64,000 bases of DNA from Alistipes communis. GTDB lineage: Bacteria > Bacteroidota > Bacteroidia > Bacteroidales > Rikenellaceae. Positions 37,289-47,004 of this stretch are shown here, piece after piece; within the stretch, counting starts at the first letter, position 1, and every line of letters begins with the position of its first letter. A program made the translations under genes and the position numbers. The notes beneath the pieces were generated by a model. The model saw only the letters and a program-made list of their open reading frames with translations. It did not search any database and was not told the origin of the DNA. The stretch spans positions 620,001 to 684,000 of the forward strand of contig NZ_AP019735.1 in NCBI RefSeq assembly GCF_006542665.1, given 5' to 3'.

Positions 37289-38650
37289 TTAATCGTATTT
37301 GTAACGCACGAACCACGAATCCTCGCCGAAGAGCGTCAGACCGAGCGAGAATTTCACATAGCGCTGCCGTACCAGCCCGATCTGCCGGTTGTCGATCCGA
37401 AGCGGCGAATCGTTTCCGCGCTGGCCGAACTCTACGCCGAAATCGATGCTCGACCGGCCCAGAAAACGCACCGGCATACCGAATCCGGCCGTCACGGCAT
37501 ATTGCGACAAGGTCTTCCCCTCGAAGGTCTGGTAGTAGGTTCCGTACCGGAATCCCACGCGGTAAGACCAGCGTTTCAAGTAATTGCGGATATCCATCCG
37601 GTTGGGCGTATACTCGAATCCCAACTTGACGGTGTTCGTGTTCTTATAGGCGACGTTGACCGCTCCGGGAACGGACTTCGGCGACTCGTTGTTCTCCCAG
37701 TTCTGGTAGATGTAGTCGACGCCCGCCGCGATTTTGGCGTTCTGGTAGTAGAGCCCCACGCCCAACTGAACGGGCAATTTGAGTGCCATGCGCGTCGTAT
37801 CGCCCCGCACCACGGTACCGTAAATATCGCCGTTGACGACCGTCTGATTCACCGACGGACGCAGATTGCCGCCCATATCGTAGGTCGCGCCCAGCGTCAA
37901 CACCTGCCGCTCGGACTGGATCAGATCGGCTTGCAGCCCCAGCTGCATCTTGATGCGCGAAATCCCGTAGGAGTCGGTGCCCGTCACCGTATTGACCGAA
38001 CCGCCGTTGACGATGTTGTTCGAGACCACCGTCTGATACGTCCGCTCGATGTCGCCCCAATAGTATTGGGCGGCGACGCCGATCGAAACGCGCTTGACCA
38101 CCTCCCAACCGATGCCCAGCTTCACCTCCGTCAGGTCGCCCTCGCCGGCGTAAAGGTACTGCACGCGGCCGATATTGCCCCACACGTCGTCGCTCTGTTC
38201 ATCGGCCGAAACACGGTAGCCGACGCTGCTGTACGGCGTCAGGCTGAATCCCAGTCCGAGCCGCCTGGCCAGCGGCAGCTGAAAGGCGATGTCGTGGAAA
38301 TTGAACGTATTGTAGCTCGTGCGCGACGTGGTCTGCGCACCGTCGGCATACTTCTGCTGGCGGTTGTAAAAGTTGACCCCCTCCACGCCGAAATCGAAGA
38401 GAAATCCCTGGCGGGGCGTCAGGCTGTACGCCGCAGGATTGAGCGGATTGACCATCACCGAGCTGCGCATCCCCAAGCCTACGCCTCCCATCGACCGCTG
38501 GGCCACCACGCCGGGCGTCTGCAATTCGCCGATGCCGTACATCGAATAGGGAGAAAAGGCATTGATACTGCTTGTCTGAGCCATTGCCGAAACCGGCACG
38601 ACCAGCATCGCAGCGACAGCCAGTCTATACATTAATCTCTTCACTATCAT
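37289..38650 (-). CDS. Outer-membrane beta-barrel protein
   Basis: A 453-residue predicted outer-membrane protein with a signal peptide (YRLAVAAMLVVPVSAMAQ) and the N-terminal motif FSPYSMYGIGEL...RSMGGVGLG...NPLNPAAYS, which recurs in FadL-like Bacteroidota barrels, followed by alternating beta strands to an RYKYD end. I recognise the group but not a substrate. It starts 6 bp after the coaX stop (ATG 38650; 38662 would overlap coaX) and is followed by the TPR protein. Confidence 0.75.
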   Translation of the reverse strand: MIVKRLMYRLAVAAMLVVPVSAMAQTSSINAFSPYSMYGIGELQTPGVVAQRSMGGVGLGMRSSVMVNPLNPAAYSLTPRQGFLFDFGVEGVNFYNRQQKYADGAQTTSRTSYNTFNFHDIAFQLPLARRLGLGFSLTPYSSVGYRVSADEQSDDVWGNIGRVQYLYAGEGDLTEVKLGIGWEVVKRVSIGVAAQYYWGDIERTYQTVVSNNIVNGGSVNTVTGTDSYGISRIKMQLGLQADLIQSERQVLTLGATYDMGGNLRPSVNQTVVNGDIYGTVVRGDTTRMALKLPVQLGVGLYYQNAKIAAGVDYIYQNWENNESPKSVPGAVNVAYKNTNTVKLGFEYTPNRMDIRNYLKRWSYRVGFRYGTYYQTFEGKTLSQYAVTAGFGMPVRFLGRSSIDFGVEFGQRGNDSPLRIDNRQIGLVRQRYVKFSLGLTLFGEDSWFVRYKYD

Positions 38651-38655
38651 TCGTT

Positions 38656-39387
38656 TTAGCATTCGGCATTAAACTCCAAAATCCGATTCAGACCCAAGAA
38701 GACGAGTTCACAGTCTGCAAATATCGCATTTTTAATTCTTTTCGCAAAGTTTTTTGCGGCGCCACCGGTAAAAATTATGCAAATATCCGCATTTTCCCGC
38801 CGGAAACGCGCGATGTATCCTTCGATTTCGAAGGCGATGCCGTTCATCACGCCCTGCTCGATGCAGGAGGTCGTAGTCGTCCCGTAAAGGCGCTCTTCGG
38901 CAGTCTCGCGGCACAACGGAAGCCTGGCCGTATAGCGGTGCAGCGCCTGAAAACGCATCCCCATTCCGGGAGAAATGGCCCCGCCGCGGTAGGTGCCGTC
39001 GCCCGACACGTAGTCGACGGTGATGGCCGTTCCGAAATCGACGACCAGCGCGTCGCGCCCTTCGGCCACGAGCGCCGCCCCCACCGCGGCGGCGAGGCGG
39101 TCGGCGCCGAGCGTTTCGGGCGTATCGTAGCCGTTGCGGATCGGCACGGGCGTCGCCGGTGTAAATTCCAGACACTTCACGGCACGCACCCGCAGCATCC
39201 GCGCCAGCGGTGCGGTACGGCCTCCGGTAGAGGCGATAATGGCCCGGTCGATCGCCGGCCAGCGCGCCAGCAGGCCGTCGAGCAATTTGGTGTCGCACTC
39301 CTCGGCGAGCAGTTTCTCGACGATTTCACCCCCGTCGAAAACCGCCATTTTTATCAGCGTATTGCCGATGTCGATCGTCAGGTTCAC
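38656..39387 (-). CDS. coaX: Type III pantothenate kinase
   Basis: A 243-residue kinase for the first step of coenzyme A synthesis. ASKHA-fold motifs are present: TIDIGNTLIKMAVFD (phosphate loop), GYDTPETLGADRLAAAVGA and VVDFGTAITVDYV, with GGAISPGMGMR as the pantothenate-site segment. Type III enzymes need a monovalent cation and are not feedback-inhibited by CoA. Overlaps mfd by 4 bp (ATGA). Confidence 0.95.
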   Translation of the reverse strand: MNLTIDIGNTLIKMAVFDGGEIVEKLLAEECDTKLLDGLLARWPAIDRAIIASTGGRTAPLARMLRVRAVKCLEFTPATPVPIRNGYDTPETLGADRLAAAVGAALVAEGRDALVVDFGTAITVDYVSGDGTYRGGAISPGMGMRFQALHRYTARLPLCRETAEERLYGTTTTSCIEQGVMNGIAFEIEGYIARFRRENADICIIFTGGAAKNFAKRIKNAIFADCELVFLGLNRILEFNAEC

Positions 39388-42300
39388 GCGTCTTGTTCTT
39401 TATACAACGATTTCAGTATCTTCCATGCCCCTGCGATGTCGGTTACCCCTCTAACGGTCATCGCCAAACGGTTATTGTGCTGTTTGAGCACAAATTTATC
39501 GGGCCGTCGGGTCACGCGGCGCAACAGCTCCGAGAAGACCTCGCTCTTGTAGAAGGGCGACGCCGCGTCGCCCACGAAGTGTACGATCATCAACCCGTTC
39601 TTGACCTTCACGCGCTCCATGCCCAGACGCACCGCCTCCCAACGCAGACGCACCACGTCGAGCAGCTCCCTGGCCGCCTGCGGCAGCGCCCCGAAACGAT
39701 CGACGAGCCGCTGCTCGAACCGTTGCAGCTCCTCCTCGCTGCGCATCGCGTCGAGCTCGCGGTAAAGCCGCAGTTTTTCGGCCGTCTGGCTCACGTAGGA
39801 GTCGGGCAGCTCGGCCTCGACGTCGACCTCGACGGCCGCATCCTCCACATAGCGCAACTGTTCGACGACCTCCTGCTCGCGGTCGCTCAACCCCGCCACG
39901 TCGAGTCCCTCGGCCCGCAGTTCGGCCACCGCTTCGCGCATGATCTTCTGATAGGTCTCGAACCCGATGTCGGCGATGAATCCGCTCTGCTCGGCCCCCA
40001 GCAGGTTGCCGGCGCCGCGGATGTCGAGGTCCTGCATGGCGATGTTGAACCCCGACCCCAGGTCGGAGAACTCCTCGATGGCACGCAGACGCCGCCGTGC
40101 ATCGCTGCCGAGCAGTTCGTCGGGCGGCGACAACAGGTAGCAATAGGCCTTGCGATCCGACCTCCCCACACGGCCGCGCAGCTGATGCAGGTCGCTCAGA
40201 CCGTAGTTCTGGGCGCCGTCGACGATGATCGTATTGGCGTTGGGGATGTCGATGCCGTTTTCGACGATGGTCGTCGAGACCAGCACGTCGAACTCGCCGT
40301 AGATGAAATCCATGACGAGCCGTTCGAGCTGCTCGGCCGGCATTTTGCCGTGACCGACCCCGACCCGCGCCTTGGGGCAGACGCGCGTAATCAGGCCCGC
40401 GACGGTTTGGAGATCCTCCACGCGGTTGTGGACGAAATAGACCTGCCCGCCGCGCGCCAGCTCCGCTTCGACGGCATCGCGGACGATCTCCTCCGAGAAG
40501 ACGTGCGACTCCGTGACGATCGGCTGGCGGTTGGGCGGCGGCGTCGAGATGACCGACAGGTCGCGCGACCCCATGAGCGAAAACTGCAACGTACGCGGAA
40601 TGGGCGTCGCCGTGAGCGTGAGCGTGTCGACATTGACGCTCAACTGCGTGAGCTTCTCCTTGGCCGCCACGCCGAACTTCTGCTCCTCGTCGATGACCAG
40701 AAGCCCCAGATCGTGGAAGCGGACGTTCTTGCCCAGCATCTTGTGCGTGCCGATCAGAATGTCGATCCGTCCCGCTTCCAGATCGGCGAGAATCTGCTTG
40801 GTCTCCCTGGCCGATTTCGTACGGTTCAGGTATTCGATTTTCACCGGAAAGTCGCGCAGCCGCTCCATGAACGAACGGTAGTGCTGCAACGCCAGAATGG
40901 TCGTGGGAACCAGTACGGCGGTCTGCTTGCCGTCGCAGGCGGCCTTGAAGGCGGCGCGGATCGCCACCTCCGTCTTGCCGAAGCCCACGTCGCCGCAAAC
41001 GAGCCGGTCCATCGGTTCGGCCGACTCCATGTCGCGCTTCACGGCCTCGATGGCCGCCTGCTGGTCGGGCGTCTCCTCGTAACGGAACGAGGCTTCTAGC
41101 TCGTGCTGCAAGTACCCGTCGGCCGAGAAGGCGAAGCCCTGCGATGCCTTGCGCTTGGCATAGAGCGCGATCAGCTCGCGCGAAATATCCTTGACGGCTT
41201 TCTTGGTAGCCGCTTTGAGCTTCTGCCAGGCGCCGCTGCCCAGCTTGTAGACCTTGGGCGGCTCGCCGTCGCCGCTCTTGTAACGCGAAATGCGGTGCAG
41301 CGAATGGACGTTGACGAAGAGTACGTCGCCGTCGCGGTAGACCAGCTTGATCGCCTCGTGCGTGCGCCCGTTCTCGTTGATCTTGACCAGACCGCCGAAC
41401 CGCCCCACGCCGTGATCGATATGCACCACGTAATCGCCCGGTTTGAGCTGGTTCAGCTCGGCGACGGTCATCTGCTCGTCGCGCCGGATCTCGCCGTTGA
41501 TGCGGTAACGCTGGTAACGGTCGAAGAGCTGGTGGTCGGTATAACAGCAGAGACGGAGCGTATGGTCGACGAACCCCTCGTGCAGCGTGAGCGACACCGG
41601 CGTGAAGACCACCCCGCCGCGGCCGACCTGGTGGAAAATATTTTGCAGGCGTTCGACCTGGGCCTTGTTCTCCGATAATATATAGGTGCGATACCCTTTC
41701 TGTATCGCGGCGGAAAGGTCGTCGGCCAGCAGCTCGAAATTTTTGTTGAAGGAGGGTTGCGGCGCCGTGCGGAACTCCACCGCGACCGTCGCCGGCCGCT
41801 CGGCCAGCGTATCGCGCGCCGCGAAGAGTCTCTTCCCGGCCAGCGCGTCGAGCAGTTGCCGGCGGCTGGTCAGCGCACGGTCCACGCCGGCGGGATCGTC
41901 CGCCTCGGCGAGCATCCGCCGCCGCAGATCGTCCACGCGCCGCAGGGCGTAATCCGCATCGAAAAACCAATAGCACACGTCGCCCGCCGCCTCGACGAGC
42001 GACACCCGTCCGCCTTCGCGCGCATTGAGGTTGGGAATGATCTCGGCCTGCTGCAACTTGTCCTGCGACAGCTGGCTCGAAATGTTGAACCGCCGGATCG
42101 AGTCGACCTCCTCGTCGAAAAAGTCGAACCGATAGGGCAGGCTCTCGACGTAGGAGAAGACGTCGACGATGCCGCCGCGCTGAGAGTACTGCCCCGGCTC
42201 GTAGACGAAATCCACCCGCACGAATCCGCTCTCGTCGAGCCATTCGACCAGATCGGCAGGGCGCAGGTGGTCGCCCGCCCGCACGGTCATCGTCTCGCGC

Positions 42301-42722
42301 CGCAGTGCCTCCGCGTCGACGACCCGTTCGGCCAGCGCTTCCGGATAGGTACAGAGCGCCAGGTATCCCGCCGGCGGCGTCCGCAGTGCATTGAGCGCCG
42401 CCGTGCGCTGCACGACGCCCTGCGCATCCTCGGCGCCGTAGACGATCGACCGCTTGTAGGACGACGGGAAAAAGAGGATGCGCCGCTCGTCCAGCAGCGC
42501 GTAGAGGTCGTTCAGGAGATAGGCGGCCGCATCGCGGTCTTCGGCGACGAAGACGTGCACGCCGCCCGTGCGGCGTATGGTCGCTGCGGCATACAACGAA
42601 AAAGCCCCGCCGACCAACTCCTTGAGATGGACGGTGACGCTTTCCGTTTCGTATTCGCGGCACAACCGCCGGAGGTTCTTCGACCCCTCGACGAGTGCCA
42701 GCATCTGCTCGCTCGCAGTCAT
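39384..42722 (-). CDS. mfd: Transcription-repair coupling factor
   Basis: A 1112-residue, full-length Mfd. UvrB-homology N-terminal domains come first, then the RNA-polymerase-interaction (CarD-like) domain (LKPGDYVVHIDHGVGRFGG) and the RecG-type translocase with Walker A GDVGFGKTE, DEEQ (VIDEEQKFGV), TLTATPIPRTL and the motif VI region QLRGRVGRS. The C-terminal TRCF domain closes it. It displaces stalled RNA polymerase and recruits UvrA. First gene of the minus-strand cluster mfd-coaX-OMP-TPR-lptC-CNNM. Confidence 0.97.
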   Translation of the reverse strand: MTASEQMLALVEGSKNLRRLCREYETESVTVHLKELVGGAFSLYAAATIRRTGGVHVFVAEDRDAAAYLLNDLYALLDERRILFFPSSYKRSIVYGAEDAQGVVQRTAALNALRTPPAGYLALCTYPEALAERVVDAEALRRETMTVRAGDHLRPADLVEWLDESGFVRVDFVYEPGQYSQRGGIVDVFSYVESLPYRFDFFDEEVDSIRRFNISSQLSQDKLQQAEIIPNLNAREGGRVSLVEAAGDVCYWFFDADYALRRVDDLRRRMLAEADDPAGVDRALTSRRQLLDALAGKRLFAARDTLAERPATVAVEFRTAPQPSFNKNFELLADDLSAAIQKGYRTYILSENKAQVERLQNIFHQVGRGGVVFTPVSLTLHEGFVDHTLRLCCYTDHQLFDRYQRYRINGEIRRDEQMTVAELNQLKPGDYVVHIDHGVGRFGGLVKINENGRTHEAIKLVYRDGDVLFVNVHSLHRISRYKSGDGEPPKVYKLGSGAWQKLKAATKKAVKDISRELIALYAKRKASQGFAFSADGYLQHELEASFRYEETPDQQAAIEAVKRDMESAEPMDRLVCGDVGFGKTEVAIRAAFKAACDGKQTAVLVPTTILALQHYRSFMERLRDFPVKIEYLNRTKSARETKQILADLEAGRIDILIGTHKMLGKNVRFHDLGLLVIDEEQKFGVAAKEKLTQLSVNVDTLTLTATPIPRTLQFSLMGSRDLSVISTPPPNRQPIVTESHVFSEEIVRDAVEAELARGGQVYFVHNRVEDLQTVAGLITRVCPKARVGVGHGKMPAEQLERLVMDFIYGEFDVLVSTTIVENGIDIPNANTIIVDGAQNYGLSDLHQLRGRVGRSDRKAYCYLLSPPDELLGSDARRRLRAIEEFSDLGSGFNIAMQDLDIRGAGNLLGAEQSGFIADIGFETYQKIMREAVAELRAEGLDVAGLSDREQEVVEQLRYVEDAAVEVDVEAELPDSYVSQTAEKLRLYRELDAMRSEEELQRFEQRLVDRFGALPQAARELLDVVRLRWEAVRLGMERVKVKNGLMIVHFVGDAASPFYKSEVFSELLRRVTRRPDKFVLKQHNNRLAMTVRGVTDIAGAWKILKSLYKEQDA

Positions 42723-42775
42723 AAAAAAGTAAGGCCGTTAGTACTCAATGCCCCGAACCGTTCGCCCGGCTCCGC

Positions 42776-44320
42776 TTACAGCAGTTGTTTGCCCCGCTTG
42801 TCGAAGAAGCGCGTATCGACGATGCCGACGCTCTGGTCCGCGACGATGTGCAGCCACGTCTTGTAGCGCCACATCCAGCGCAGGCGCAGCGACCATACGC
42901 CCCGGTGAAGGAACGCCGAAACATAGGGACTGACCTTCAATTTGAGGTATTTGTGCCCGCGGTCGATCGTCAGGTAGGAGATGTTGTTCTCGATCTTCTT
43001 GTCGAGCAGAATGGTCGGCTCGATCTTGCCCGTCCCGCCGCAGGTGGGGCAGACGTCCTTCACCTCTTCGACCGCCACGGGACGCACGCGCTGGCGCGTG
43101 ATCTGCATCAGACCGAACTTCGTGAGCGGAAGAATCGTATGCTTGGCCTTGTCGGTGGCCATCAGCTTGGTCATCTCGTCGTAGAGCGTCTGCCGGTTGA
43201 CCGCCTTGTGCAGATCGATGAAGTCGATGATGACGATGCCGCCCAGATCGCGCAGGCGAAGCTGGCGGGCGATTTCGCGCGCCGCAGCCAGATTGACGTC
43301 CAGAGCCGTCTGCTCCTGGTCGTCTTCGGCCTTGGTGCGGTTGCCCGAATTGACGTCGATGACGTTCATCGCCTCGGTATGTTCGATGATGAGGTAGGCG
43401 CCCCGTTTCAGCGACACGTACTTGGCGAAGAGCGACTTGATCTGCTTCGAGATGTCGAAATTGTCGAAAATGGGCACCTTGCCCCGATAGAGTTTGACGA
43501 TCTTCTCCTTCTCGGGGGCGATGACGCGGATATAGTTGCGGATCTCGTTGAACATCGTCTCGTCGTCGACCGTAATCTGCGAGAACGACGAGTCGAGCGA
43601 GTCGCGGATGATGGTATTGGCGCGGTTCTGCTCGCTCAGGAGCAGCGCCGGAGCCGTCGATTTCTTGACGTTCTGCAAGGCCGTGTGCCACTTGTCGACC
43701 AGCGAACGGATGTCGTGTTCCACGTCGGCGTCCGAAGCGTTCATCGCCGCCGTGCGGATAATGACGCCGAAATTCTTGGGCAGCACCCCCTGCGCGATGC
43801 GTTTGAGCCGCTTCTTCTCGTCGGCGGAGCGGATCTTCTGCGAAATGAAGACCTTCGACGAAAACGGCACCAGCACGACGTTGCGGCCGGCCAGCGAGAT
43901 GTCGGCCGTCAGGCGCGGGCCTTTGGTCGAAATGGCCTCTTTGGCCACCTGCACCATGACCGTCTGCCCCACTTCGAGGTGGGCGCCGATCTTGCCGCTC
44001 TTTTCGAGCGCCGGTTCCAGCTTGATTCCTTCGAGACGGACGCCGCGCTTGCCGGGCTGTTGCGCCGCCACGAGCTTTTTGAGCGACGAAAACTGCGACC
44101 CCAGATCGAGGTAATGGATGAAAGCGTCCTTTTCGTGTCCGATGTTGACGAACGCGGCATTCAGACCGGGCATGATCTTGCGAACCTTGCCCAGATAGAT
44201 ATCTCCCACCGAGAAGCCCGTCTGACACTGTTCCTTGTTGAGCTCGACGAGCACCTTGTCTTCGGCCAGCGCAATGGAGATTTCAGTCGGGGTTACGTTG
44301 ATGATTAATTCTCGATTCAT
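42776..44320 (-). CDS. rng: Ribonuclease E/G
   Basis: A 514-residue endoribonuclease of the RNase G/CafA type. An S1 domain (VGDIYLGKVRKIMPGLNAAF) is followed by the catalytic core with metal-binding aspartates in NVIDVNSGN and IIDFIDLH, and by the zinc-link CPTCGGTG. Start at ATG 44320 (MNRELIINVTPTEI) was chosen; the upstream extension to 44368 lacks conservation. It processes rRNA and mRNA. In many Bacteroidota it sits beside an HU gene, as here. Confidence 0.94.
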   Translation of the reverse strand: MNRELIINVTPTEISIALAEDKVLVELNKEQCQTGFSVGDIYLGKVRKIMPGLNAAFVNIGHEKDAFIHYLDLGSQFSSLKKLVAAQQPGKRGVRLEGIKLEPALEKSGKIGAHLEVGQTVMVQVAKEAISTKGPRLTADISLAGRNVVLVPFSSKVFISQKIRSADEKKRLKRIAQGVLPKNFGVIIRTAAMNASDADVEHDIRSLVDKWHTALQNVKKSTAPALLLSEQNRANTIIRDSLDSSFSQITVDDETMFNEIRNYIRVIAPEKEKIVKLYRGKVPIFDNFDISKQIKSLFAKYVSLKRGAYLIIEHTEAMNVIDVNSGNRTKAEDDQEQTALDVNLAAAREIARQLRLRDLGGIVIIDFIDLHKAVNRQTLYDEMTKLMATDKAKHTILPLTKFGLMQITRQRVRPVAVEEVKDVCPTCGGTGKIEPTILLDKKIENNISYLTIDRGHKYLKLKVSPYVSAFLHRGVWSLRLRWMWRYKTWLHIVADQSVGIVDTRFFDKRGKQLL

Positions 44321-44575
44321 ATGGTTTTCCTGCAAAAAGGCACTCCTGCGAACCGGCCCGCTCTTCACGAACGGACTCGGACCCGTTTCGCGGAAAGCGG
44401 CGGCGAACGCCTCTGCGACACCGCCGGCCGGCGAAGGATTTCCGCATTCGCTTCCGACCGCCGTTTCCGGAGCCGGAGACGCATACCACCTCTTTTTCAG
44501 CCGGTTCCAGTCTGAAAACGAAACGACCGTCCGGCCGGAAACGGAGCGGGGCGGAGTTGCCTACGAAAAAATAGT

Positions 44576-44607
44576 TAAAGCTAAAGGCTTTCGGACCTTT
44601 AGCTTTA
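44576..44607 (-). terminator. Terminator of HU / COX24-like transcript
   Basis: A 12-bp stem TAAAGCTAAAGG/CCTTTAGCTTTA with an 8-nt loop. On the minus strand it is followed by CTATTTTTTCG. A typical intrinsic terminator, 24 bp after the small peptide stop. Confidence 0.8.
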
Positions 44608-44630
44608 CTATCTGTCAATACATAAGAGTG

Positions 44631-44720
44631 CTACTTTTTCTTATGACGGTTCTTGCGCAGACGTTTCTTCCGCTTGTGCGTAGCCATCTTATGACGCTTA
44701 TGCTTCTTTCCGTTCGGCAT
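44631..44720 (-). CDS. COX24/AURKAIP1-like ribosomal small protein (29 aa)
   Basis: Too short for most callers. ATG 44720 to TAG 44631 encodes 29 residues, mostly Lys, Arg and His: MPNGKKHKRHKMATHKRKKR then LRKNRHKKK. It matches the short Bacteroidota proteins annotated with an AURKAIP1/COX24 (mitochondrial mS38-like) domain, which bind the ribosome. It lies 47 bp downstream of HU and just before a terminator, so it is probably transcribed with HU. Confidence 0.85.
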   Translation of the reverse strand: MPNGKKHKRHKMATHKRKKRLRKNRHKKK

Positions 44721-44767
44721 AGTTGTAAATTTAATGGTTTGACTTTAAGTTTGGATCCGGTTCGGCC

Positions 44768-45040
44768 CTATTTCACCTTCGCGGCGAAGCTCTTGGCGGG
44801 CTTGAACGCGGGGATGTCGTGTGCCGGAATCGTAATCGTGGTATTCTTCGAAATATTGCGGGCTACCTTCGTGGCGCGCTTCTTGACGATGAAGCTGCCG
44901 AAGCCGCGGAGATATACGTTGTTCTTCTTCTCCAGAGATCCCTTGATGCTCTCCATGAAAGCCTCGACAATGGCCTGTACCTGTACCTTCTCGGCACCGG
45001 TGCTTTTGGCGATCTCGTTTACGATATCTGCTTTTGTCAT
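44768..45040 (-). CDS. hup: HU-family DNA-binding protein
   Basis: A 90-residue histone-like protein with the HU/IHF fold: MTKADIVNEIAKSTG start, VYLRGFGSFIVKKR in the beta-arm base, and the NISKNTTITIPAHDIPAFKP arm. It bends and compacts DNA. Its promoter (TTG, 20 bp, TATATTTG on the minus strand) is at 45190-45220, giving a ~140-nt leader. Confidence 0.95.
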   Translation of the reverse strand: MTKADIVNEIAKSTGAEKVQVQAIVEAFMESIKGSLEKKNNVYLRGFGSFIVKKRATKVARNISKNTTITIPAHDIPAFKPAKSFAAKVK

Positions 45041-45189
45041 AGTTGTAAAAAATTAAGAGTTAATATGTTAATTCCTTTCTATCCCTGCTTCTGCCACACC
45101 TTCTACACCTTTCGCTCACCACGGCAACCGCCCGCCTGCGGGTCGGTCGTTCAGCCTCGGATTCCGGAAAAATCGCTTTTTCAGGTGTG

Positions 45190-45220
45190 CAAATATACTA
45201 TTTATTTGATTAATCCACAA
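45190..45220 (-). promoter_or_regulatory. HU promoter
   Basis: Minus strand TTG (45218-45220), 20 bp, then TATATTTG (45190-45197). Confidence 0.65.
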
Positions 45221-45396
45221 TTCGCTAACATTTTTTTTCATTTCCGGCATCCACGCGACACCCTCCCGCAGGAAAAAATCTATCCGTCAGTGTGTGAGTG
45301 CCATATAACAAATAACGCGCCAAGCAGGAGGAAATTGCATGGCGGCCGGCCGACGATGCGGAAAAAACGTCCGACACGCAATATTTTGCCCCGAAA

Positions 45397-45427
45397 TTGC
45401 ATTATCCTATGGAAAACGTTACTTTTG
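45397..45427 (+). promoter_or_regulatory. Promoter of PorX-like gene
   Basis: TTG at 45397-45399, 20 bp, TACTTTTG at 45420-45427, 25 bp before the ATG at 45452. Confidence 0.65.
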
Positions 45428-45451
45428 CACAACCTAACCGACAGCGACATT

Positions 45452-47002
45452 ATGGTGAAAATCCTATGGGTGGACGACGAGATCGAACTGCTGAAACCCC
45501 ACGTGCTCTTCCTGCGTCAGAAAGGGTATGAAGTCGACACCTGCAACAACGGGTACGACGCGATCGACATGGCCACCGAAGGCGGCTACGACCTGATCAT
45601 CCTCGACGAGATGATGCCCGGCATGACCGGACTGGAAACCCTCCCCAAGATCAAGGAGGTACGCCCCACCACGCCCGTCATCATGGTGACCAAGAGCGAG
45701 GAGGAGAACATCATGGACAAGGCGATCGGCTCGAAGATCGCCGACTACATCATCAAGCCCGTCAACCCCAACCAGGTACTGCTGTCGATCAAGAAGAACG
45801 TCCACCAGCAGCAGCTCGTCACCGAGCAGACGACGGCCGACTACCGCGTCGAGTTCGGCCGCATCTCCAATGCGCTGCAAATGGCCGAGAACTTCTCCGA
45901 CTGGTGCAACATCTACCGGCGCATCACCTCGTGGGACATCGAGTTGTCGGAGTCCAGCGACGCTTCGATCAAGGAGGTGATCCAGTTCCAGAAGTCGGAG
46001 GCCAACCAGGCCTTCTCGAAATTCGTGCGCCGCAACTATTTCGACTGGATCAACCGCCGCGACGACCTCACGCCCGTCATGTCGCATACGCTCATGCGTT
46101 CGCGCATCCTCCCCGTCGCCGACGAAAATTCCAAGACGACGCTGCTGCTGATCGACAATTTCCGCTACGACCAGTGGCGTTCGATCAACCCGCTGCTGCG
46201 CGGCTACTACGACGTGGCCGTCGACGACTTCTACTGCGCCATTCTCCCCACGGCGACGCAATACGCCCGCAACGCCATCTTCGCAGGACTGATGCCGCTG
46301 GCCATCGACCGTCTGATGCCCGAACGGTGGCTCAACGACAACGAGGAGGGCGGCAAAAACCAGTACGAGGAGGAGTTCCTGCGCCGCCAGTTGCAGAGCA
46401 ACGGCAAGAACTACCGCTGGACGTTCGACAAACTGGTGCGCCCCGAAGCGGGCCGCAAGCTGGTGGACAACATCCAACGCATCTACGACGCCGATTTCTC
46501 GGTGATCGTCTACAACTTCCTCGACATCCTGTCGCACGCCCGCACCGAGACCGACATCATCCGCGAGCTGACCGAGGACGAGGCGTCGTTCCGCTCGCTG
46601 ACGCGCTCGTGGTTCGAACACTCCGACCTCTTCACGCTGCTCAGACTCCTCTCGAAGCGGGGACACACGGTCATCATCACCTCCGACCACGGCACGATCC
46701 GCGTCGACAACCCGATCCGCGTGACGGGCGACCGCGAGACCTCGCCCAACCTGCGCTACAAGACGGGGCGCAACCTCTCCTACAACCCGCGCGAAGTCTA
46801 CGAAATCACGCGGCCGGAAGACATCCAGCTGCCGCGCATCAACCTCTCGTCGAGCTATATCTTCGCCTACAACACCGATTTTCTCGTCTATAACAATGAC
46901 GCCAACCGCTTCATCCGCTACTACAAGAACACGTTCCAGCACGGCGGCATTTCGATGGAGGAGATGATCGTGCCCTATATCGTATTAAAACCCAAACAAT
47001 AA
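45452..47002 (+). CDS. porX: PorX-like response regulator with PglZ phosphatase domain
   Basis: A 516-residue two-domain protein. The receiver domain (1-120) has the acidic pocket VDDE, phospho-acceptor Asp52 (ILDEMMPGM) and Lys in VTKSEEEN. A helical linker leads to an alkaline-phosphatase-fold PglZ domain with LLLIDNFRYDQW, the Thr-containing TATQYARN and the metal-binding ITSDHGT. This architecture is PorX, which regulates the type IX secretion system with PorY in Porphyromonas and has oligonucleotide phosphodiesterase activity. No T9SS genes are in this window. tsaE follows after 2 bp. Confidence 0.9.
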   Translation: MVKILWVDDEIELLKPHVLFLRQKGYEVDTCNNGYDAIDMATEGGYDLIILDEMMPGMTGLETLPKIKEVRPTTPVIMVTKSEEENIMDKAIGSKIADYIIKPVNPNQVLLSIKKNVHQQQLVTEQTTADYRVEFGRISNALQMAENFSDWCNIYRRITSWDIELSESSDASIKEVIQFQKSEANQAFSKFVRRNYFDWINRRDDLTPVMSHTLMRSRILPVADENSKTTLLLIDNFRYDQWRSINPLLRGYYDVAVDDFYCAILPTATQYARNAIFAGLMPLAIDRLMPERWLNDNEEGGKNQYEEEFLRRQLQSNGKNYRWTFDKLVRPEAGRKLVDNIQRIYDADFSVIVYNFLDILSHARTETDIIRELTEDEASFRSLTRSWFEHSDLFTLLRLLSKRGHTVIITSDHGTIRVDNPIRVTGDRETSPNLRYKTGRNLSYNPREVYEITRPEDIQLPRINLSSSYIFAYNTDFLVYNNDANRFIRYYKNTFQHGGISMEEMIVPYIVLKPKQ

Positions 47003-47004
47003 GC

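Larger units (their letters stand above)
45041..45451. other. Divergent promoter region HU / PorX-like
   Basis: About 410 bp without a gene. It holds the HU promoter on the minus strand (45190-45220) and the promoter of the response-regulator gene on the plus strand (45397-45427). The upstream extension of the plus-strand ORF into this gap has no conserved look. Confidence 0.6.

Noticed and set aside
44819..45451. 211-residue N-terminal extension of the PorX-like protein
   Set aside because: It runs antisense through HU and the divergent promoters; the receiver domain starts exactly at ATG 45452.
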